From Caldibacillus debilis DSM 16016 (GTDB taxonomy: Bacteria; Bacillota; Bacilli; Bacillales; Caldibacillaceae): a stretch of DNA of 57,254 bases. The position numbers and the translations under genes are program-made. The stretch lies in contig NZ_KB912887.1 in the NCBI RefSeq assembly GCF_000383875.1, forward strand, positions 323-57,576, read 5' to 3'. The notes beneath the pieces were generated by a model. It worked only from the letters and a program-made list of their open reading frames with translations, was not told the DNA's origin and searched no databases. Shown here in pieces: positions 27,842 to 36,700 of the stretch (position 1 is the stretch's first letter; each line of letters opens with the position of its first letter).

Positions 27842-27880
27842 TTGACAAGGCGAAACGGGGGACGTTATTAAGCCTTGTCA
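27842..27880 (+). promoter_or_regulatory. Promoter-like sequence inside an inverted repeat
   Basis: TTGACA at 27842-27847, 17 nt, TTATTA at 27865-27870. The -35 overlaps TGACAAGGC (27843-27851), which is repeated inverted as GCCTTGTCA (27872-27880). That layout would suit an operator flanking a promoter. No intact gene follows. Confidence 0.35.
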
Positions 27881-27943
27881 GCGTGAAAGCGTAAAAAGAA
27901 TACTCCATCAACAAACGCGGATATTTTTAAAATGTACGTTGAC

Positions 27944-28260
27944 GCAGTTTGATCCGGCTTAAATCGCGGACATGGGGACGAAGACTTGCGGAACATAAGA
28001 TTTTTTTTGAAAACGGACGCATCAAGGGTTTGAATGCTGCCGGCCATATTAAAGCCGGCGAATCGGATTTATGCCAATCATTTTTCAGCCTCCGCCAATC
28101 GATCGAATGATTTATTGGGGGAGTTCTTTTTGTTGAAGACGCAAGGAAATATGCACTTTTGGCAAAAACAAAGACGGCTGGGAGCGGAACTTGAAAATCC
28201 GGCATTTTTTCCTTTCCGCCCTTTCTTAAGGAAATCCCTGTTTCACTTGTCATTATTTTG
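27944..28260 (+). other. Possible remains of a coding region
   Basis: From about 27943 to 28109 one frame stays open and reads protein-like (for example ENGRIKGLNAAGHIKAGESD), then meets TGA at 28108-28110 and continues in other frames. The G-H-x-x-A-G-x-S-D-L-C spacing faintly recalls the Prp cysteine protease family, but I cannot support that. A hairpin GCCGGC/GCCGGC lies at about 28039-28059. No SD or complete gene is present. Confidence 0.2.
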
Positions 28261-28292
28261 TTAAAATGAAGGTGCTGAAAATGGGAGGGTAA

Positions 28293-28615
28293 ATGAGATC
28301 TCAATGAATTTCAACGATGGATAAAGGATTATTACGAAAGCAAGGGATGGGCGGAATTGGACATCTTTATCCGCATCGGATTTTTGGCGGAAGAAACGGG
28401 TGAGGTCGCCCGGGCGATCAGAAGCCCTGGAAATCGGGAGGGACAGGCCCGATGAACCCGCGGGCTCCCTTTAGGAAAACAAGCGGAAATTGACCGAGGA
28501 GCTGGGCGATGTGTTGGGAAACTTGATCGTGATTGCGAACCGGTACGAAATTCCTCTGGAAGAAGTATTTCAATCCCCTAAGAAAAAACTGTCGGAACGC
28601 TATTCGAAGGTTTAG
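28293..28615 (+). pseudogene. MazG-like nucleotide pyrophosphohydrolase, inactivated
   Basis: Conceptual translation gives a MazG-like protein of about 105 residues: NEFQRWIKDYYESKGW, IRIGFLAEETGEVARAIR and TEELGDVLGNLIVIANRYE, including the E-E-x-x-E and E-x-x-D metal-binding helices. Three lesions break it. An extra base right after the ATG at 28293 puts the rest in frame +1. Another extra base near 28421, between AIR and the continuation ALEIGRDRPDE, shifts again. TAG at 28472-28474 interrupts the frame. An SD-like GGGAGGG lies 3 nt before the ATG. MazG enzymes hydrolyse aberrant NTPs; this copy should be inactive unless these are sequencing errors. Confidence 0.75.
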
Positions 28616-28850
28616 GTTCCTTTCCGAATCGTCCTGAAAATCCCCTTTTCGTTCCTCCCGGCGGCGCCGCCGCACCGTCCCGTCGTTTGCCTTCCATAAA
28701 GAAAGAAATTTCATCCGTCATCCGCGGTGCAAGGCACTTGCGCGGTGCGGCCTCTCCTTCATCCGTGATGCACCCGCTTCAATGCCGGCTGAAGGAGTGA
28801 GAAGGATTGCATGTTCGTAAACGGTTGAGACGCGAAAAGGAGAATCGGAC

Positions 28851-29390
28851 ATGATTGTTCTGGAAACACGAAGGCTGATCTTAAGGGAGTTCGAAGCCGA
28901 AGATCTTGAACCGCTCCACCGGATTTTTTCGGATCCGGAAACGATGAAGTATTATCCGGCCCCCTTTCCCGTGCAAAAAACCCGCGACTGGATCAGGCGC
29001 AATCAGGAAAGGTACCGGTATGACGGTTATGGGCTGTGGGCGGTTTGTTTGAAGGAAACGGGGGAATTGATCGGCGACTGCGGTCTTGTCAAGCAAATCA
29101 TCGATGTCGGAACGGAAGTGGAGATCGGCTACCACATCAACAAAAAGCACTGGTCCAAAGGGTTCGCCACGGAAGCGGCCCAGGCGTGCAAGGACTACGC
29201 CTTCGAAAGATTGGGTATAAGCAAGCTCATCTGCATCATCGACCCGGGGAATGCCCCGTCCATCCGAGTGGCGGAGAAGATCGGGTTCACGAAGGAAAGG
29301 GAAGCGTTCATTTTCGGCAAGAACCATGCGATTTACGCGGGGACGAAAGAAAGCGGCGCGGGGATGGAACGGACTGCATTCGGCAAATAG
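28851..29390 (+). CDS. GNAT family N-acetyltransferase (RimJ/RimL type)
   Basis: A 179-residue acetyl-CoA-dependent acetyltransferase. RRLILREFEAEDLEPL at the N terminus, EVEIGYHINKKHWSKGFATEA with the acetyl-CoA pyrophosphate loop, and NAPSIRVAEKIGF are typical of the Acetyltransf_3 group that acetylates ribosomal or small-molecule amines. The substrate cannot be told. SD AAAGGAGA precedes the ATG. It stands alone, ahead of a terminator. Confidence 0.85.
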   Translation: MIVLETRRLILREFEAEDLEPLHRIFSDPETMKYYPAPFPVQKTRDWIRRNQERYRYDGYGLWAVCLKETGELIGDCGLVKQIIDVGTEVEIGYHINKKHWSKGFATEAAQACKDYAFERLGISKLICIIDPGNAPSIRVAEKIGFTKEREAFIFGKNHAIYAGTKESGAGMERTAFGK

Positions 29391-29494
29391 GAAAAAAGGG
29401 ATCGCGGATAAACCCGTTGATCCGCGAACGGAACGGACGGCACCCGGCAAGTGGACGGGAAAAAGGACCGCATCCGGCGATTAGGACGGGGACA
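29371..29494. repeat. Degenerate 30-bp repeats at and after the GNAT gene end
   Basis: Three related units begin GGACNGCAYYCGGC: 29371-29400 (overlapping the gene end), 29435-29464 and 29465-29494; the last two are adjacent. Read as protein they echo the gene's last residues (RTAFGK, RTAPGK, RTASGD). Between the first and second unit is an 8-bp inverted repeat TCGCGGAT/ATCCGCGA. This looks like local duplication of the gene tail. The rest of 29391-29763 contains a terminator and no gene. Confidence 0.5.
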
Positions 29495-29500
29495 AAAGCT

Positions 29501-29526
29501 GCCTGAACCCATCAGGCGGTTTTTTA
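29501..29526 (+). terminator. Terminator after the GNAT gene
   Basis: GCCTGA/TCAGGC, loop ACCCA, then GGTTTTTTA. Confidence 0.8.
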
Positions 29527-29763
29527 CTTGTCCGGGAATCCGCCGTTCACGGCAACGGGCTTTTCGGAAGAGGAATAATCCCATGGAACGTTGAATTCTT
29601 TAAGAAGGGGGAGGCCTGCCGGCGGAGATTGTCGCCGGGCGGGAATCCGCCGCCCGTCCGCCCATTTAAGCCCCTTTCGGCGCGCAGCGGATTTCTTCTG
29701 TCCCTTCCCTCCCCTCAATAAAAACATGGTTGAAAAATTTTTTTGGAACGAAGGTGAAGACGA

Positions 29764-30495
29764 ATGTCACTGATTTTTGCCCACCGCGGCGCAAGCGGGA
29801 CTCATCCCGAAAACACGATGCTTTCCTTTTACGAGGCGGAAAGGGTAAAAGCGGACGGCATTGAACTCGACGTCCAATTGACGAAGGACGGCGAAGTGGT
29901 GATCATCCACGACGAAACCGTCGACCGGACGACCGACGGGAAAGGGAAGGTCAAGGATTTTACCCTGTCCGAAATCAAAAAGCTGAATGCCGCCCACCAA
30001 TTCCAGAAGGGCCGGCTCAAGGCGGAGATCCCGACCCTGGAAGAATTTATGGAATGGTTTGTCAAAACCGATTTGGTCTGCAATATCGAGCTGAAGACCT
30101 ATACGATTGAAAATAACGAATTGGAAAACAAAGTGCTCGATCTGATCAAAAAGTTCCGGGCGGAGGACCGGATCATCCTCTCCTCCTTTAACCATTACAG
30201 CATTTATTATTGCCGCTTGCGGGCACCGGAAATCGAAATCGCCCCGCTGTTCATGGAAGGCCTGTACCAGCCCTGGGCGTACGCGAAGGGCATCCGCGCC
30301 GAAGGGATCCACCCGTACCATAAGGCCTGTCCGACGCAGCTCGTCATCCAATCCCAGGAAAACGGGATCAAGGTTCGGCCCTTCACCGTGAACAAAGAAA
30401 AGGATTTGATCCGGTTCTTTCAGGCCGGGGCTGAGGCCGTCATCACCGACTATCCGGAAAGGGCGCGGCGGCTCAGGGAATCGTTGGGCCTTTGA
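29764..30495 (+). CDS. yqiK: Glycerophosphodiester phosphodiesterase
   Basis: A 243-residue cytosolic TIM-barrel GDPD that hydrolyses glycerophosphodiesters to glycerol 3-phosphate and an alcohol. Catalytic and metal motifs are HRGASGTHPENTMLSF (His-Arg, Glu), DGIELDVQLTKDGEVVIIHDE (Glu, Asp, His) and NIELK. No signal peptide, so it is the intracellular type. SD AAGGTGAAG. Position after spo0A matches B. subtilis yqiK. Confidence 0.92.
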   Translation: MSLIFAHRGASGTHPENTMLSFYEAERVKADGIELDVQLTKDGEVVIIHDETVDRTTDGKGKVKDFTLSEIKKLNAAHQFQKGRLKAEIPTLEEFMEWFVKTDLVCNIELKTYTIENNELENKVLDLIKKFRAEDRIILSSFNHYSIYYCRLRAPEIEIAPLFMEGLYQPWAYAKGIRAEGIHPYHKACPTQLVIQSQENGIKVRPFTVNKEKDLIRFFQAGAEAVITDYPERARRLRESLGL

Positions 30496-30523
30496 GCGGA
30501 AAACCGCAAAGGGCCGCATTCTT

Positions 30524-30760
30524 TCATCTTTTTTTAAAACGCTTTTGCACCTTGTTCCGTTTTTTGTCGCGGTGAAAGATAAACCCGCCGACAAAAAAGA
30601 TTCCGAAAACAAAGAAGAGCAGGCCGGCGATCGTCTGGGACGCCGTACCGGGAAAGGGCGGATTCACGATGCCGAACAGGGAGTCCCGCATCAGCTTTAC
30701 GCCCCACGCGGCAAGAATGCCGGGCACGAGGAGAATGAGGAAGGCAACGGTTCTCATCAT
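30524..30760 (-). CDS. yqzF: DUF2627 membrane protein YqzF
   Basis: A 78-residue protein with two transmembrane helices and a basic tail (RDKKRNKVQKRFKKR). The family patterns LVPGILAAWGVKLMRD and FVGGFIFHRDKKRN are clear. ATG at 30760, after AAAGGA at workable spacing; a second ATG directly follows. Function unknown. It converges on yqiK and diverges from bkdR, as in B. subtilis. Confidence 0.85.
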   Translation of the reverse strand: MMRTVAFLILLVPGILAAWGVKLMRDSLFGIVNPPFPGTASQTIAGLLFFVFGIFFVGGFIFHRDKKRNKVQKRFKKR

Positions 30761-30818
30761 GGCGAATTTTCCTTTCCGATAAAAGGTGCTCAAAAAAAGC
30801 ATAATGGAAAAGGGAAAA

Positions 30819-30847
30819 TTGTCAAGGCAAGGGACTTCGATTACAAT
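30819..30847 (+). promoter_or_regulatory. Sigma-A promoter of bkdR
   Basis: TTGTCA at 30819-30824, spacer 17, TACAAT at 30842-30847, 43 nt before the bkdR start. Confidence 0.75.
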
Positions 30848-30889
30848 AGTGCTATGAAAAAATTTTCATAGGGCAAAGTTGGTGGTAGC

Positions 30890-32944
30890 TTGCAAAACGT
30901 GATGATCATCGGCGGCGGCCAAGGGGGGACGGCCATTTTCGACATCCTGAACCAGTCGGAAATGTTGCGGGTGAAAGCCGTCGCGGATATCCGTCCCGAG
31001 GCCCCGGCCCTTTTAAAGGCGAAGGAGCAGGGGATATTGACGGGGAAAGATTGGAAGACCCTGTTGACGGATGAGATCGACATCGTCATCGACGTGACCG
31101 GAGACGAGCAGGTCCATCGCGCCCTTTTGGCCGAAAAAAGGGGATTTACGATCATCCCGGGAAGCATCGCCTATGTCATCGTCAAGCTGATCCACGAGAA
31201 GGAAGCCTTGATCCGCCAATTGAAAAACCAGGCCCGAAAGAACGAACTGATCATTCAGTCCATCAACGACGGGATGATCATTATCGACGCGGAGGGAACG
31301 ATCACCGCCTTCAACCGGGCGGCCGAGCGGATGACGGGGATCGGCGGGAAAGATGCCATCGGAAAACCGATCGATCAGGTGATCCCCTCCAGCGACCTGC
31401 CCCAGACCCTTGCGGCAAAAATTCCCGCGATCCATGAAAAATACACCTTCCCCAACGGCACGAAGGTGATCGCCTCGCGAATCCCCATCCTCGATGACGG
31501 CGGAAGGGTGCTCGGGGCCTTTGCCGTATTCAAGGACGTCACCGAGCTCGTCAGCCTGGCGGAGGAAGTGACCAATCTGAAAGAGGTCCGGACGCTTCTG
31601 GAGGCCATTATCCAGTCCAGCAACGACGCGATTTCGGTCGTCGATGAAAAGGGATTGGGCATCATGGTGAACCCGGCCTATACCCGCCTGACCGGACTGA
31701 AAGAAGAAGACGTGATCGGAAAGCCGGCGACCATCGACATCTCCGAAGGGGAAAGCATGCATATGAAGGTGTTAAAAACGAGGAAGCCGGTCCGCGGCGT
31801 GCGGATGAAAGTGGGCGTGCGCAAAAAAGATGTGGTCGTCAATGTGGCTCCGATCATCGTGGACGGCCAATTGAAAGGAAGCGTCGGCGTCATTCATGAC
31901 ATGTCGGAAATCCTCTCCCTGACGGCGGAACTGAATGCGGCGAAGGAAAGGATCCGTAAACTGGAGGCGAAATACACCTTCCAGGATATCGTCGGCCGGT
32001 CGGATGAGATCAGAATCGCCGTCGAGCAGGCGAAGATTGCCGCGAGGACGCCTGCCACCGTCCTTTTGCGGGGAGAATCGGGAACGGGCAAGGAACTGTT
32101 CGCCCACGCCATCCATAACGAGAGCGACCGGAAGTACAATAAATTCATCCGCGTGAATTGCGCCGCCTTGAGCGAATCCCTGCTGGAGAGCGAATTGTTC
32201 GGCTATGAGGAAGGAGCCTTCTCCGGGGCGAAACGGGGAGGAAAGAAGGGCCTGTTTGAAGAGGCGGACAACGGAAGCCTCTTTTTGGACGAAATCGGCG
32301 AGCTCTCCGCCAAGATGCAGGTAAAGCTGCTGCGGGTTTTGCAGGAGAAGGAAATCATCCGGGTCGGGGGCACGGAGCCGATCCCGGTCAACGTGCGAAT
32401 TATCGCGGCAACGAACCGGAACCTGGAAAGGGAGATCGCCGCGGGAAAATTCCGGGAAGATTTGTATTACCGATTGAACCGGATCCCGATTCACATCGCC
32501 CCTTTGCGCCAGCGGAAGGAAGACATCCCCCCTTTGTGCGCGCACCTGATCCGGAAAATCAATCACGATTACGGCCGCAGCGTGGAAGGGATCTCTCCTT
32601 CGGCGCTGAAAAAACTGGAAAGCTACGATTGGCCGGGAAACGTCCGGGAGTTGGAAAACATCCTCGGGCGGGCGATCATCTTTATGGGCAAACATGAAAG
32701 GATCATCGAAGAGCATCATTTGCCGGATTTTTTGGAAAACCGGCCCACCCTGCAAAAGGAATCCTTTCCCGGGTTTCCTCCCGGGACGGGAAGAAGCCTT
32801 TCCGAGCTGCTCGACAGCTATGAAAGGGAAATTATCCGGAGCACCCTGGCCAAAAATAAGGGAAATAAGACAAAAACGGCGAAGGAGTTGGGATTGTCCA
32901 TCCGAAATTTGTATTATAAGCTGGAAAAACATTCGATTCTGTAG
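30890..32944 (+). CDS. bkdR: Sigma-54-dependent activator BkdR
   Basis: A 684-residue enhancer-binding protein. In order: an N-terminal Rossmann-like nucleotide-binding domain (IIGGGQGG), two PAS domains (about 115-235 and 240-345), an AAA+ domain (Walker A GESGTGKE from residue 395; GAFSGA where most relatives have [18 protein letters not shown]), and a C-terminal Fis-type helix-turn-helix ([19 protein letters not shown]). TTG at 30890. It should switch on the downstream leucine dehydrogenase-BCKDH operon through the sigma-54 promoter at 33031. Confidence 0.94.
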   Translation: MQNVMIIGGGQGGTAIFDILNQSEMLRVKAVADIRPEAPALLKAKEQGILTGKDWKTLLTDEIDIVIDVTGDEQVHRALLAEKRGFTIIPGSIAYVIVKLIHEKEALIRQLKNQARKNELIIQSINDGMIIIDAEGTITAFNRAAERMTGIGGKDAIGKPIDQVIPSSDLPQTLAAKIPAIHEKYTFPNGTKVIASRIPILDDGGRVLGAFAVFKDVTELVSLAEEVTNLKEVRTLLEAIIQSSNDAISVVDEKGLGIMVNPAYTRLTGLKEEDVIGKPATIDISEGESMHMKVLKTRKPVRGVRMKVGVRKKDVVVNVAPIIVDGQLKGSVGVIHDMSEILSLTAELNAAKERIRKLEAKYTFQDIVGRSDEIRIAVEQAKIAARTPATVLLRGESGTGKELFAHAIHNESDRKYNKFIRVNCAALSESLLESELFGYEEGAFSGAKRGGKKGLFEEADNGSLFLDEIGELSAKMQVKLLRVLQEKEIIRVGGTEPIPVNVRIIAATNRNLEREIAAGKFREDLYYRLNRIPIHIAPLRQRKEDIPPLCAHLIRKINHDYGRSVEGISPSALKKLESYDWPGNVRELENILGRAIIFMGKHERIIEEHHLPDFLENRPTLQKESFPGFPPGTGRSLSELLDSYEREIIRSTLAKNKGNKTKTAKELGLSIRNLYYKLEKHSIL

Positions 32945-32946
32945 AA

Positions 32947-32977
32947 TTTGCATGCAATTTTTTTCCAACCTTGCAAG
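32947..32977 (+). promoter_or_regulatory. Candidate BkdR enhancer: two dyads 21 bp apart
   Basis: TTGCATGCAA (32948-32957) and CTTGCAAG (32970-32977) are perfect palindromes that share the half-site TTGCA. Their centres are 21 bp apart, two helical turns. They lie about 85-105 bp upstream of the transcription start expected from the sigma-54 promoter, a usual distance for enhancer-binding proteins. Confidence 0.5.
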
Positions 32978-33005
32978 ATCCTTCATGATTTTTAAAAGTA
33001 TAAAA

Positions 33006-33020
33006 TGTAAAGCGTTTACA
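33006..33020 (+). promoter_or_regulatory. Palindrome just upstream of the sigma-54 promoter
   Basis: TGTAAAGCGTTTACA: 6-bp arms around GCG. It resembles a catabolite-responsive element (CcpA cre) but has one extra central base. A protein bound here, 10 bp from the -24 element, could block or bend the promoter. Confidence 0.45.
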
Positions 33021-33030
33021 TTTTTCCCTT

Positions 33031-33046
33031 TGGCATGATAATTGCA
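33031..33046 (+). promoter_or_regulatory. Sigma-54 (SigL) promoter of the bcd-bkd operon
   Basis: TGGCATGATAATTGCA has the -24 GG and -12 GC exactly 10 bp apart and matches the TGGCAY-N5-TTGCW consensus throughout. It lies 57 nt before the bcd start and directly after bkdR. Confidence 0.92.
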
Positions 33047-33102
33047 TCTAAATTCCTGGGTGGAAGTGGAAGATCGACGGAATGGGAGTGGAGGACATGG
33101 AC

Positions 33103-34203
33103 ATGGAAATCTTTAAATACATGGAAAAGTACGATTATGAGGAGCTGCATCTGTGCTACGATCAAGCGTCGGGTTTGAAGGCGGTCATCGCGATCCACGA
33201 TACCACCCTGGGGCCGGCCCTCGGCGGGGCGAGGATGTGGACTTATGAGACCGAGGAGGCGGCGATTGAAGACGCCCTCCGCCTGGCGAGGGGAATGACG
33301 TATAAAAACGCGGCGGCCGGCTTGAATTTGGGCGGCGGGAAAACGGTCATCATCGGCGATCCGCGGACGGAGAAAAGCGAAGCCAAGTTCCGCGCCCTCG
33401 GCAGGTACATCCAGGGGTTGAACGGCCGTTACATCACCGCGGAAGACGTCGGGACGACGGTGGAAGACATGGATATCATTTATCAGGAGACGGATTATGT
33501 GACGGGCGTCTCTCCCGCTTTCGGTTCATCGGGAAATCCGTCGCCGGCAACCGCCTACGGGGTGTACAAAGGCATGAAGGCCTGCGCCAAAGAATATTTC
33601 GGAAACGAATCCCTCGCCGGGCGGACGATCGCCGTTCAGGGTGCGGGAAGCGTCGCCTTCCACCTTTGCCGGCACTTGCATGAAGAGGGGGCGAACCTCA
33701 TCGTGACGGACATTGAGCCGGACAAGGTAAAACGGGCGGTGGAGGCATACGGCGCCAAAGCCGTCGACCCCGAAGACATCTACGAGACGGAATGCGACAT
33801 TTTCGCCCCGTGCGCGCTGGGCGCGGTCATCAATGAGGAAACCATCCCGAAATTGAAGGCGAAGATCATTGCCGGTTCCGCCAACAACCAGCTGAAGGAT
33901 GAGAAACACGGGGAAATCCTTCACGAAAGGGGCATCCTTTACGCCCCCGATTATGTGATCAACGCGGGAGGCGTGATCAACGTCGCCGACGAATTATACG
34001 GTTACAACCGGGAACGGGCGATGAAAAAAGTGGAACAGATTTATCACAACCTGCAAAAGGTTTTCGAAATCGCCAGGCGGGACCGGATCCCCACCTACTT
34101 GGCCGCCGACCGGATGGCGGAGGAACGGATTAAGGAAATCCGGCAGACGCGGAGTACGTTTTTGCCGAATGAAAAACACGCATTAAGCCGGCGAATGAGA
34201 TAA
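33103..34203 (+). CDS. bcd: Leucine (branched-chain amino acid) dehydrogenase
   Basis: A 366-residue NAD-dependent enzyme that deaminates Leu, Val and Ile to their 2-oxo acids, the substrates of the dehydrogenase complex encoded next. [14 protein letters not shown] contains the catalytic Lys, [12 protein letters not shown] the NAD-binding turn, and SANNQL the substrate loop. I chose ATG 33103 ([13 protein letters not shown]) because GGAGG is 8 nt upstream of it and only 2 nt upstream of the ATG at 33097. Confidence 0.96.
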   Translation: MEIFKYMEKYDYEELHLCYDQASGLKAVIAIHDTTLGPALGGARMWTYETEEAAIEDALRLARGMTYKNAAAGLNLGGGKTVIIGDPRTEKSEAKFRALGRYIQGLNGRYITAEDVGTTVEDMDIIYQETDYVTGVSPAFGSSGNPSPATAYGVYKGMKACAKEYFGNESLAGRTIAVQGAGSVAFHLCRHLHEEGANLIVTDIEPDKVKRAVEAYGAKAVDPEDIYETECDIFAPCALGAVINEETIPKLKAKIIAGSANNQLKDEKHGEILHERGILYAPDYVINAGGVINVADELYGYNRERAMKKVEQIYHNLQKVFEIARRDRIPTYLAADRMAEERIKEIRQTRSTFLPNEKHALSRRMR

Positions 34204-34243
34204 GCGGGAGGGATTTCCCTCCCCCGGCTGATGGAGGTGCAAA

Positions 34244-35671
34244 ATGGCAAAGGAATACGATCTGGTCATCATCGGCGGGGGCACCGGCGGCTATGTGGCG
34301 GCGATCCGGGCCTCCCAATTGGGCTTGAAAACGGCCGTCGTGGAGAAGGAGGCCCTGGGAGGCACCTGCCTGCACCGGGGCTGCATCCCGACCAAGGTTT
34401 TGTTGAAGAGCGCCGAGATCTATCAAACGGTGAAAAACAGCGAAAATTACGGGATTATAGGCGGTCCGGCCACGATAAATTTTTCGAAAATTCAGGAAAG
34501 AAAGTCATCGATTGTGGAAAAATTGCATCAGGGCGTCCAATATTTGCTGAAGAAAGGAAAAATTGACGTCTATTACGGGACCGGACGGCTTTTGGGCCCC
34601 TCCATATTTTCTCCGCTGGCGGGAGGTTCCGTTTCCGTGGAATTGAACGTGGGGAAAGAAAATGAGATCCTGCTTCCGAAAAACATCATCCTCGCCACGG
34701 GATCCCGGCCGAAAACCCTCCCGGGGCTGAACGTCGATGGGGTGACGGTCTTCACCTCGGATGATGCGCTGATGATGAAGGAACTTCCGGAATCGGTGAT
34801 CATCGTCGGCGGCGGGGTGATCGGCATCGAATGGGCATCGATGCTCGCCGATTTCGGCGTGGGCGTTACGGTCATCGAATACGAAAAACGGATCCTGCCG
34901 TCCGAAGACGGCGAGATCGCGGCGGAGATGGAAAAGGCCTTGCGGAAAAAGGGGGTTGAAATCGCCACCGGGGCGAAGGTGCTGACGGAAACCGCCGCCG
35001 CAGGGGAAAAGGGGATTTCCGTGGAGGCGGAAACGGAAGGGGGAAGGAGGATATTCACGGCGGAGAAAATGCTCGTCTCCGTCGGAAGGGAAGCGAACAC
35101 GGAAGGGATCGGCCTGGAAAATACGGATATTGAAACCGACCGGGGCTTCATTCGCGTCAATGAATATTATCAGACGAAGGAATCCCATATTTATGCCGTC
35201 GGCGACGTGATCGGCGGGTTGCAGCTGGCCCATGCGGCGGCAAGGGAAGGGACGATCGCCGTGGAACATATCGCGGGTTTGCGTCCGGATCCCCTCGCCT
35301 ACGAAAATGTTCCGCGCTGCGTCTATTCCCGGCCGGAAGTCGCCTCCGTCGGTTTGTCGGAGGAGGAGGCGAGGGCGAAGGGATATTCGGTGAAGATCGG
35401 AAGATTTCCCTTCCAGGCGGTCGGAAAGGCGCTCATCAACGGCGACGGGGAAGGGTTCATCAAGATCATCGCCGATGAAAAAACCGATGATCTCTTGGGG
35501 ATTCACATGATCGGCGCCCATGTGACCGATTTGATTGCCGAGGGGAGCCTCGCCAAGTTTTTGGATGCCGTCCCTTGGGAGATCGCCCAGGCCGTGCATC
35601 CCCATCCGACGCTGTCGGAGATCTTTTCGGAGGCGGCTCTCGCGGTCGACGGAAAGGCGATCCATATTTGA
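34244..35671 (+). CDS. lpdV: Dihydrolipoyl dehydrogenase of the BCKDH complex (E3)
   Basis: A 475-residue FAD enzyme that reoxidises lipoamide on E2. FAD site IIGGGTGGYVAAIRA, redox disulfide GGTCLHRGCIPTK, NAD site GGGVIGIEWASM, and the C-terminal His-Pro-x-x-x-E motif (HPHPTLSEIFSEA) are present. SD GGAGGTG. ptb and buk, which flank this gene in B. subtilis, are absent. Confidence 0.95.
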   Translation: MAKEYDLVIIGGGTGGYVAAIRASQLGLKTAVVEKEALGGTCLHRGCIPTKVLLKSAEIYQTVKNSENYGIIGGPATINFSKIQERKSSIVEKLHQGVQYLLKKGKIDVYYGTGRLLGPSIFSPLAGGSVSVELNVGKENEILLPKNIILATGSRPKTLPGLNVDGVTVFTSDDALMMKELPESVIIVGGGVIGIEWASMLADFGVGVTVIEYEKRILPSEDGEIAAEMEKALRKKGVEIATGAKVLTETAAAGEKGISVEAETEGGRRIFTAEKMLVSVGREANTEGIGLENTDIETDRGFIRVNEYYQTKESHIYAVGDVIGGLQLAHAAAREGTIAVEHIAGLRPDPLAYENVPRCVYSRPEVASVGLSEEEARAKGYSVKIGRFPFQAVGKALINGDGEGFIKIIADEKTDDLLGIHMIGAHVTDLIAEGSLAKFLDAVPWEIAQAVHPHPTLSEIFSEAALAVDGKAIHI

Positions 35672-35694
35672 TGAGGGAAGAAGGGGGAGATTTT

Positions 35695-36684
35695 ATGGTC
35701 AATCGGCACGAAGCGCTCGGTTTGAGCGACGAGACGGTATTGGAAATGTACAGGACGATGCTTTTGGCGCGGAGATTGGATGAGCGGATGTGGCTGTTGA
35801 ACCGTTCCGGGAAAATTCCTTTCGTCATCTCCTGCCAAGGGCAGGAAGCTGCCCAGGTGGGGGCGGCCTTCGCCTTGGACCGGACGAAGGATTATGTGCT
35901 GCCCTATTACCGGGATGTGGGGCTGGTACTGGCCTTCGGGATGACGGCGAGGGAACTGATGCTGGCGTCCTTTGCCAGGGCGGAAGATCCGAATTCCGGC
36001 GGGAGGCAAATGCCCGGCCATTTCGGGATGAAGAAAAACCGGATCGTCACCGGTTCCTCCCCGGTCACGACCCAGGTTCCCCATGCGGTCGGTTTTGCCT
36101 TGGCGGCGAAACTGGAGAAAAAGGATTTTGTCGCCTTGGTCACTTTCGGTGAAGGATCGTCCAACCAGGGGGATTTCCACGAAGGCGCCAATTTCGCCGG
36201 CGTCCACAAGCTGCCCGTCATCTTCCTTTGCGAAAACAACCAATATGCCATCTCCGTACCGCTGAAGAAACAACTGGCTTGTGAAAGGGTTTCCGACCGG
36301 GCCGCCGGCTACGGAATGCCCGGATTCACCGTGGACGGGAATGATCCCTTGGAGGTGTATGAGGCCGTCAAGGCGGCGGCCGACCGGGCGCGGAAGGGAG
36401 AAGGGCCCACCTTGATCGAGGCCGTCACCATCCGGCTGACGTCCCATTCCAGCGATGATGACGACCGGGCCTACCGGGATCCGGAGGAGGCGAAAAAAGC
36501 GCGGGAAAAGGACCCGATTCCCCGCTTCGCCCGGTACTTGAAGGAGACGAAGGTGCTGACCGAGGAAAAGGACAAAAAAATCCAGGAAGAAATCATGGGG
36601 ATCGTCGATGACGCCACCGAATACGCGGAAAAGGCGCCCTACGCCAATCCGGAAGACGCGTTGAAATACGTCTATGCCGAATGA
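35695..36684 (+). CDS. bkdAA: Branched-chain 2-oxoacid dehydrogenase E1 alpha
   Basis: A 329-residue ThDP-binding E1 alpha subunit that decarboxylates branched 2-oxo acids. IPFVISCQGQEAAQVG, GSSPVTTQVPHAVG and the ThDP motif GEGSSNQGDFHEGANFA...CENNQYAIS identify it. Phosphorylatable-Ser loop region RLTSHSSDDD is present but bacterial enzymes are not known to use it. ATG at 35695 after AGGGGGAG; an in-frame ATG at 35671 overlaps the lpdV stop and is less likely. Confidence 0.95.
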   Translation: MVNRHEALGLSDETVLEMYRTMLLARRLDERMWLLNRSGKIPFVISCQGQEAAQVGAAFALDRTKDYVLPYYRDVGLVLAFGMTARELMLASFARAEDPNSGGRQMPGHFGMKKNRIVTGSSPVTTQVPHAVGFALAAKLEKKDFVALVTFGEGSSNQGDFHEGANFAGVHKLPVIFLCENNQYAISVPLKKQLACERVSDRAAGYGMPGFTVDGNDPLEVYEAVKAAADRARKGEGPTLIEAVTIRLTSHSSDDDDRAYRDPEEAKKAREKDPIPRFARYLKETKVLTEEKDKKIQEEIMGIVDDATEYAEKAPYANPEDALKYVYAE

Positions 36685-36700
36685 AGGGGAGGAGAGAACG

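Noticed and set aside
28034-28264. 76-codon plus-strand frame as a gene
   Set aside because: No SD, overlaps a better-reading but broken frame, and ends in unstructured codons.
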